A stretch of DNA of 64,000 bases from Spongospora subterranea f. sp. subterranea. Its lineage: Eukaryota > Endomyxa: Phytomyxea > Phytomyxea > Plasmodiophorida. The translations under genes were made by a program, and so were the position numbers. The DNA is taken from the NCBI GenBank assembly GCA_049724395.1, contig JAUGWO010000130.1, positions 1-64,000 on the forward strand, in the 5' to 3' direction. The notes under the pieces were generated by a model. It worked only from the letters and a program-made list of their open reading frames with translations. It searched no databases and had not been told where the DNA came from. Of this stretch, positions 56,889 to 64,000 are shown in pieces (within the stretch, counting starts at the first letter, position 1; each line of letters begins with the position of its first letter).

Positions 56889-58202
56889 TCAAAAGAGAAT
56901 ACATTGACAATTATTCGTATCAGACTGGCGATGAGAGCTGTTCACATTGATGAGCTGCTCAAAATTGGGAGCGCGCGCTTGAGATGTCATTTGTTTTTTG
57001 TCGTCTTGAGCCGTTCCCTGATGAACATAAGTGGTGTCGTCTTGAGCTGGGCCCTGATCAAATTGAGTGGAATCGCCTTGAGCTGGTCTCTGATCAAGAT
57101 GAGCGGTGGCGTCTTGAGCCGTCCTTGGTGTAGTAACGCAATCCGACCTCCGAGTCGCCAAAGAATGTGGATAATAGCATTCAACTTCTGCCAAAAATGA
57201 CAAACGCTCCGGGTCAAAGAATTCCTCTAAATCCAGAAGGACATCATGCAATGTAGTGTAGAGGACCGATTGAGTGTCGTCAGCATCATCGGAACGATCA
57301 TATGTAAAAGAATCCGAACCCCAAACTCCCTTCCAGACGCTAAAACTGTAGGAATACGGGTTGTAATTGAACCCATGCAGACTGGGGAAAACAGAATCAA
57401 TTGGTGCATAATGAATATCAACTTTTCCCTTTATGTAATTCCAAAAATTTGGGAATAATGGCCGTGTAAGTTGCACAGGATTTGTAGGATGATTTGCAGA
57501 TGAGCTCAGCGCTTGCTCAAGATAATTTAGAATGGGGAGTAGATCATCGGCTTCATCATTAAACGGCAAAGACAACGAGGGTTGCATTTCAATGTTGTTG
57601 GATCCAATGCGCAACTTCATTCTGGGATGTTGTTTAAGGTTGGAGATTAGATTTGGGAAGAGATTGTCGACAATATTGGGATCAGAAATAGATGAAATTG
57701 GGCGAAAACGATGACAGGGAGATTTTCGACATTGTGTCCTGTAGGGCCATAATCTGCCAACAAATTTACAGTCTGAACACCATCGGATCCAACGAATATC
57801 AATAACACGATAAATATACCCAGAAAGATCAATTGTGTCGCCTTTCCGAAAGACATCACTGGCTAATAAATCGTGATTCAGGTTAATCACTATATCGTTT
57901 TGCTTTTCGCGTTCAATGATTAGCGAATCCGGCGTCGGCCAAGTGATATTCATTTGGGGGTCTTCATATTCAAGCCAATGGAGAGTATTAATGGCGTAGG
58001 TCAATTGATTCAAAGGGGTATGAGGGTGGATTACATAGTCTCCGAGTGAGAACAGAGCGCGACATGAAATCGAGCGGACGATAAAAGAGCCGGATAGAGC
58101 AATAAAATGGGATCTGGTGATGGCCTCAGATGGATATGGGTTCATTGTAGGTCGATATATATCATAAAGACGCTGCCAAATGGGAAGACTATCATCGGAC
58201 AT
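56889..58202 (-). CDS. 437-residue protein with C-terminal repeats and CaaX end
   Basis: A single frame from ATG 58202 to 56889, with no intron. The first 30 residues (SLPIWQRLYDIYRP) look like the end of an F-box-type helix, but no full F-box is seen. The middle is rich in Pro, Trp, Tyr and Asp with no family I know. Residues about 365-405 are a 12-residue repeat (AQDDTT..DQGP) in about 3.5 copies. The protein ends CILF, a CaaX motif for prenylation, with another Cys two residues before. This predicts membrane attachment. Function unknown. Well-kept long frame, so probably functional. Confidence 0.65.
   Translation of the reverse strand: MSDDSLPIWQRLYDIYRPTMNPYPSEAITRSHFIALSGSFIVRSISCRALFSLGDYVIHPHTPLNQLTYAINTLHWLEYEDPQMNITWPTPDSLIIEREKQNDIVINLNHDLLASDVFRKGDTIDLSGYIYRVIDIRWIRWCSDCKFVGRLWPYRTQCRKSPCHRFRPISSISDPNIVDNLFPNLISNLKQHPRMKLRIGSNNIEMQPSLSLPFNDEADDLLPILNYLEQALSSSANHPTNPVQLTRPLFPNFWNYIKGKVDIHYAPIDSVFPSLHGFNYNPYSYSFSVWKGVWGSDSFTYDRSDDADDTQSVLYTTLHDVLLDLEEFFDPERLSFLAEVECYYPHSLATRRSDCVTTPRTAQDATAHLDQRPAQGDSTQFDQGPAQDDTTYVHQGTAQDDKKQMTSQARAPNFEQLINVNSSHRQSDTNNCQCILF
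56985..57135 (-). repeat. 36-bp coding repeat
   Basis: The unit CTTGAGCC/CTTGAGCTG with GATCAA recurs at about 57005, 57038, 57074 and 57110, keeping a multiple of three. It encodes the 12-residue C-terminal repeats of the 437-residue protein. Confidence 0.8.
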
Positions 58203-59570
58203 CACTGCAAAACGTTAATACTAGGAAATTTGAGAGTGATTGATATGGCTAACCATTTGCCATATGCCGACACGATGTGGCCAGAGCCAATAGATCTCTA
58301 GGGTCGAGATATAATACAATCGGATCATATGATAATGTGGTTAGTGTCGATATGAGGTCCATTATAATGGTCACTCTCTCTCATGTCATTATCATCACGG
58401 GGATTATTGGGGGTCACACTGGGGTCACCCTCAATCGCCGCACTTTATATCATGGTTCACTGCGCAAATATCGGGTCTGTGGTGGTTGTCGTGTACACTG
58501 TATTGTACCTAACGGTTCAGAATGAAAGTTGCGGTTTTTGGCCGTTTTCAATGTTTGACTTTGACGTTGAAGGTTTGAAAAGTTTTTAATGATTTATCAA
58601 GTAAAGCCAGATGGCAGCGATTGAGATCGTCGCGCGATTGATCCTAAGACAAAACAACCGTTCTGACGAGCTCAACGGTGCGTGCTATGCACAAAGAGAA
58701 GTGAAGAAGTACTGCAATACGTGCCGTCAGTTTATGTGCACATCGGTTGTTGGGACGCCATGGACTGTTACTTTTCACCAGCGAAAGAAACTGGCGACAG
58801 CGCGAGACACTACCCGCACTGGAACGAATATCGAGAGGTTTGCAGACAACTCGGCAGAAGCAGTGCTGTTGATTTCAATGGCTGGGAGACGAGATAACGT
58901 ACAAATAAACAGACAGAGTGCTTCTATCCCGTTTTGGTTGGATCAATAGCTCAAGCCTATGGACGCCGACGAGTCACGACCTGCTGGCCCTGAGGCGCTC
59001 AGGGAAGATGAGACGTCCCATACCGCCGTCATAATCCATCAAAATCGAAATCAAAATTGCCTTGTGAGATATTCGTAATACAGTATGAGCAATGAAGTGA
59101 ATCATAACGGTGAAATAAAAGATTGGTGCTCCAGCCATCAATAAACAATGTAATTGATGACGGTTGTGAACGTCGTCTGATAGTCAGACGGCGACCAGAG
59201 TGTCAATGGTTCTGGATTCTAGACAAGAACCTGGTTTTACAGGAGTTTGATCGAGTGCAAAGTGCAGAAGTTGTTAGGATGACAGAGTTGGCGTTTCGGA
59301 ATGAGTCTCGATTGTTGGCGATATCATGTTGGGTGACTGTTGGCAAATGCTGATCAGATGATTATGTTCAGCACAATCTTTAATTTCCAAATACCACGAT
59401 ATTGTTCGCAGGATCAAATCCTGTTGCCGATTCGGGAAATGAAGGCGATTAACTCGATATTGCCAGTTTGGCAGCGTTGAAGTTCCTACTGATCCGCTCA
59501 TCTCGCTCATCCATTTTTTCATATCGATCCTGCCAACCGTTCAACCTGGTGCAACTTGAATTTTGTACAT
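58203..59570. other. mostly empty; possible transposase tail at 58611-58949
   Basis: The plus-strand frame 58611-58949 contains REVKKYCNTCRQFMC, a Cys pattern like the zinc-binding end of piggyBac-type transposases (CxxC then C). It shifts to another frame (GCWDAMDCY) soon after. No catalytic domain is visible. The rest has only short frames. Confidence 0.3.
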
Positions 59571-62470
59571 CCTCTTTTACATCAAACAAGTATATTTTAC
59601 ACAATAATACATGAGGTTTTCAATTCCATATTTCTCGTTTGACCAATGTGTTTTTCTGTTGGCGTTGTTTTCAGCCATGCTTCTGTATGGCATATTTCCA
59701 TCGGGTTTGCCATTCGTCCAGACCTGTTGACCCGTGTATGCTGACTTTGTTGTTGCTTTCATAATTTTTTAAAATCGTTTTTTGTCTTAGAAGAAAGCGA
59801 TTGAAACATGGGAGAGTTGAATTGAGCTGATAGCTCTGATATTCGAACGGATTCACTGCTGTCTGTTGGAACTTTCACAAAGACTTTGTCACCAAATGCG
59901 ACATTGACCATCCAAAAGAAGTAATTGTAGAGGATGGATCAGTTCAGTAAACCTGGGAATACAGGAACGAAGCCAATTTGTGGCCCAGAGAAATTGTTGC
60001 AGATCTGCTGCGGTTGAGCGCATTGACCATATCGGGGTCAAAACTCATGGCTTCTGCTGATATGATTCGTCCGCACCATTTGACGGAACGAAGAGATAAC
60101 TTGTTGGTTTTATTATTATCACATTGTTGTATGGCTGCGTGCCCTGTCAATATCATTGCGCGTTCTATCAATAAAAATCACTCTCGGTTTTCTGTGTTCT
60201 TTGCTTGTGCTCGCTGTTTGCATCTATAGCTGTGTGCTTAGATCTGTACGATGAGTGGCTCTGATGACCAGCAGAATAGTGGTGGTAAATCCGGCTCACA
60301 TAACTGACATCGATTAGGGTTCAGCTTAATGTCGAAACGTGCTATCCGAGTGAGTAGTTTGTCGAGAACTTCAACATGGTCGGCAATGGTGCTTGCATAA
60401 CCTAACAAATCATCGATCCATAATCGTACGCATTGGTAGAGAAGATTTCCTAACACCTGTTGCATTCCTGATTGGAAGCGCAAACACTGCATCTGCCAAA
60501 CTCTGGATAATTCGTGTTGACGTAAAGACCGCCTCGTGTGTCATGAATGAACAACGCTCCCGAGAGTCTGGATCGAGATGAATTGCCAATATCCCTTGAA
60601 CGCGTCCAGTAATATGAACGAAGAGGCACGACAGAAATATGATAAAACAATGTCTAATGAGGCATGGGCCAAATGGGGTTCGTTCAAATATCGAGTTCAC
60701 AGCCTTGGTATCAATACAAGGCGGTAGCCCCTGACAGCAGTGTCCTTCTTTGCAACAACCAAACATGGTGATGTCGATCGGGCGTGGGGGTTCCTGTAGA
60801 TGAAACCGTTCGTCTCCAGTTAGTTCTGTAGTGTGTTCGAGCATGAACATCTGGTGTAGGGGAGAATAGCGCCGGGTCGTGGCTCGAACATGAAGTGTTT
60901 TAGAACGAGATCAGCGAGCCGTTTCTTGTTCGTCTGGCCGAAGCCATCTTGTACAGCTCTTGAAATCATGTTTTCAATTCTTGGGTAAGTTCACTCTTTG
61001 TTGACTCCCCAATATCTACTACATAGTCGTCATCTGGATCATCCTAGGGAAATTCAACCACAGTATTTCGCTTTAGATGAGCTGGACGTTGAATGAGGTC
61101 AGTGTCAGGCTCTGTTGCGTCAAGTACGAGATGATTTCCGGGAATATTGGCTAGTCTTTGGCTGAGGAGGGTATCTGGATCGATACCATGAGCGTGATGT
61201 TCCGGCTGTCCGATTAGGATCGTATCGTCGGCTAGATCTTCTTCAGTGATGTAGCACAGGCATCCTGGTAAAGTGCAAGACGTGTGTGTAGATGTGATCA
61301 ATGTGAGATCAAGTTTTGCGGTTGCGATGATGGTTATCTGACTGCCTTTGGATGTTTGATCGGCTTTGAGTAAAGGGTGATGATATTGAATAGGTATGAT
61401 CTCATCTTTAGAATTTGGGTCAACATTGACTTACTAAGTGTCGTCCTGGAAGATCAATTATCCAGATCGTATTTCCAACAATCTGACGTTCCGATTCGTA
61501 CAACTTGTTGATTGACGCCCGTTGTTTCCTTGACGACGTTACGTTTTGCTTTGTTGATGTTTTTGGCGTTGAGTTGAGCGAAAGCTTGCTGGATCTGTTC
61601 GTGGGTAGGCAGGGTAGCTGTGGGACAGACCTGTACCCAATGGTTGGCAGACTAATCCACCATCTGGCGGATCGCGGTCTCGGCATCTCTTAGGTTCATG
61701 TGTTTGCTTCAAATGTTTTTCGTCAACTTCTTTCTGAATAGAAAAAAATCGTTCTGCTTCTTGGACTGTTTCTTGATCAATTTATACAGTAGCTGTTCAT
61801 CCTTCTTGGCGTCTTGCCATTGGACTTATATTGTATTGCTCGTACTACTGCTGCTCGTAGCGCTTCTGGTCGTATTCCAAGCACCAGTTTGTTGCATTTT
61901 TCTTTCTTCATATCTTTACGGGCATACACATCCTGCAGCCCGTGCTCTTGAATGATGTGATCGTACGCTGTGAACATGTCCCCAATTCGGTTGTCGATGT
62001 GTTGGGTTCTTAACTTCATTTTGACCTCTTTGACGATTCTTGCATCGATGTTCTCCATCTGATCCTGAGCAAATTCTGTTTTAATGGGACTTGAAAAATC
62101 CTAGAATTTTGTCGTCAGAGACAGTCTCGATCGTTGAAGCCATATCTAGTTTGCATGCTAATTCTAAGATCTCCTGATCCACGCGGCTTTTGACGCTGAT
62201 GGGAACAACATTGCGTTATTCGAGATGTTGTAATTTCTCAGGAACCTTTGGTACATTGTCTCCTTCTTGAGAAACTGGGACATTCTTTGGGCTGAAATCG
62301 ATTATCGTCGGCGCGACCACCGGTGAGAAAAATGGGGCACATTCGTTCGGCTGTGGGTGCAGCGACCTTGATTAAGTCGCTGGGTCCGATTCGAGTGAAA
62401 CTTCATTGTCGGGCTGTTGGGACGTCGCGGTCCGGGTCAGCGCCATTCTGAAATCGACAATGTGGAATGC
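59571..62470 (-). pseudogene. Ty3/gypsy Gag-Pol relic
   Basis: Read on the minus strand: a Gag-like helical block at 61777-62058 (IRPEALRAAVVRAI). A protease-like region at about 61044-61301 follows (CYITEEDLADDTILIG, LLSQRLANI). Then come the RT blocks at 60238-60850: IHLDPDSRERCSFMTHEAVF and RLWIDDLLGYASTIADHVEV, in which the usual Y-x-D-D is W-I-D-D. The RT continues at about 59944-60171 (SVKWCGRIISAEAMSFDPD). A further block near 59700-59900 is unclear. Many frame breaks and small insertions, so dead. Confidence 0.75.
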
Positions 62471-63240
62471 TTATCTAGAGCTAAACATGCTGATAGAAGC
62501 TAAATAAAAATGTGTACCTCTGGTGGGTTGGATCGAGCCGTTTCAGCTCGAGACGTCGTTCCGCGTCCAACAGAGGTGTAATATAGCGATTGATGGTTCC
62601 TAAATGGGTTACGCCTCCTGACAACGAAGGCGGTATGTCCTGCAGCAGTGGTGTTCCGTAAAGAATTTCCCCTGTGTCCCAATGGGTTTCGGGGCTTTAG
62701 TGAGTCGGGTCATCAACTTCACACTACCATTGTTGTTGATCAGACTGCTGAACAACATATAGCGAAGGTTCTTATCACAAACACAGGAGTTTGTGATAAG
62801 ATGACGAGCAATCGTTTTCTGGCCCTAGTGTAGATATGGGTACTACAGACCTAACACAAATGTGTTGAACTCAATCACAAAAAAAAAAAAATAAGAAAAA
62901 TAATAAACTCCCTCTCTCATCGTTTCGCAGTCCTAGGAGATCCAAGTGATGCAGATTATGTGCCGGATCAATTTGGAACACGACTGAATCCCCCTTCACG
63001 GGGTGACTGTGCACAGTGTCGGACCAATTTGGATCACGACTGAATCCGCTTTCACGGGGTGACAGCGCACAGCCGTGACTGGTTTACGGCACATGGCGTG
63101 ACTGTTTATCCAGAGTCAGAGGGTAATTACAGTCCGCCCCGAAACCCCGATTCTCTTCATTCACATCGAAGCTTGATCTCCCATTGATCTCAACCAAGCC
63201 AAGTCCACCTCGAGTTCGCCCTCTGATCTTCGTTCCAGCC
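62471..63240. other. A-tailed 3' end and a direct repeat; no gene
   Basis: At 62868-62893 the motif GAACTCAATCAC is followed by 13 A residues, the same end as the SINE-like insert at 16290. At 62969 and 63024 a 55-bp unit (CAATTTGGA, CACGACTGAATCC, TTCACGGGGTGAC) is repeated twice. This stretch also carries the upstream region of the next gene. Confidence 0.6.
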
Positions 63241-64000
63241 ATGAGATCGACATTGAGTCTTATGTTCATGACCCTGGCCTGCATCATTGCCTTCACCATC
63301 GCCCAACCTGAAATCCTCGAAGCTTCTTCTGACGCTGGCCCGATCTCAAGTGTCGCTGGCATCAGTCGCCTCCAAGAAGCTGGAATCTCCGAACCTGACA
63401 GCAACGAAGCAGATAATCTTTTGAAACAAATTTATCAGAATGAGGTTAGCATTGCCCACATTTGAACAATGCTTCGACTGAGCAATATGTCAGGAAAACT
63501 GGGCTACTAAGTCACTACTGAACCTCATCACGATGCAGATGCGAGAGAGGATTACACGTTTCCTTACTACATTCCAGTCGACTGAAGATCTGTGTATCGC
63601 TATGATAAATAATCCTGGCTCTTACAGAGACCAGAACAATGTGATCAAAAAGGTGATGACAATTGTAGAGAAGATGGTGGAGGTCAAAATAAAGCCGCAT
63701 CCAGATTCAAAGAAAGAGGGCATCCAAGAAAAAGAAGGTTCTCAACAGATAGCCCAGCTGTTTGAGGAGCTGAACATGCTTCTAACAACGTGGGGAGTTT
63801 CGACGGAGAGAATCTCATCGCTGATAAGTCTGGTGAACGGCTACACAAGCAGCGGCAAGATTGAACCGCTCAGCCTAAACCACAACCAAATCGTAAGCCT
63901 GCGAGACGCCTCGACCCATGTTTCTGGTAAGTTTGAAAATCGGTTCTGGTGTCGTGCATGACGTTTTTGATATTAGGCAGGGCCATAGCGTCACAAGGAG
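63241..64000 (+). CDS. secreted protein of unknown family, partial (runs off the window)
   Basis: Exon 1 (63241-63444) starts at an ATG that gives a signal peptide (MRSTLSLMFMTLACIIAFTI, then AQ). Intron 63445-63538 (94 bp, GT-AG, phase 0) leads to exon 2 (63539-63926), and a GTAAGT donor at 63927 to a third exon near 63978 that continues past the window. The mature part has acidic start (PEILEASSDAG) and predicted helices (TIVEKMVEVKIK, IAQLFEELNMLLTTWGV). No cysteine cluster or family recognised. The end, and thus the length, is unknown. Confidence 0.65.

Overview
This is nuclear DNA of an intron-bearing eukaryote. Reading across exon ends gives genes with spliceosomal GT-AG introns of about 46 to 234 bases, a eukaryotic tRNA-Lys(CTT), and typically eukaryotic proteins: a FANCL ubiquitin ligase, a heterotrimeric G-protein alpha subunit, a YOL098C-type M16 metallopeptidase and a membrane-anchored histidine acid phosphatase. 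The mix of Crypton, hAT, mariner, PIF, copia and gypsy elements with small secreted proteins and ankyrin genes suggests a microbial eukaryote such as a plasmodiophorid or oomycete. That placement is inference; no rRNA or mitochondrial marker is present.

Layout. 1-2.3 kb: a 41-bp tandem array, decayed coding fragments and the tRNA. 2.5-5.1 kb: an apparently intact five-exon tyrosine recombinase of Crypton type. 5.2-5.8 kb: short repeats and a 295-bp MITE. 7.0-8.8 kb: the acid phosphatase. 10-22 kb: a graveyard of retroelements and transposons, much of it in inverted (foldback) arrangement, holding a copia pol gene split by a small SINE-like insertion and a frameshifted mariner transposase. 23.6-26.3 kb: a small secreted protein and a complete five-exon dUTPase. 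27.2-29.3 kb: a reverse-transcriptase relic carrying a PIF-type Myb/SANT gene. 29.5-30.9 kb: the G-alpha gene, whose usual catalytic residues are replaced. 31.2-37.3 kb: the M16 peptidase in about 27 exons. 38.4-41.5 kb: decaying ankyrin/F-box genes. 42.2-43.5 kb: FANCL, abutting an 84-bp minisatellite. 43.5-47.7 kb: that minisatellite, split by a 3-kb TA-flanked terminal-inverted-repeat element that encodes an OTU-like protease and itself holds a second element. 47.7-56 kb: DDE_4 transposase, gypsy, kinase-like, ankyrin and hAT genes or relics. 56.9-58.2 kb: a 437-residue protein with a CaaX end. 59.6-62.5 kb: a gypsy relic. 63.2 kb to the end: the start of a secreted, multi-exon gene.

The host genes do not form an operon or pathway. 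What unites the window is heavy transposon traffic around compact, intron-rich host genes. The most distinctive structure is the three-level nest at 43.5-47.7 kb: minisatellite, OTU element, then a second inverted-repeat element, all next to FANCL.
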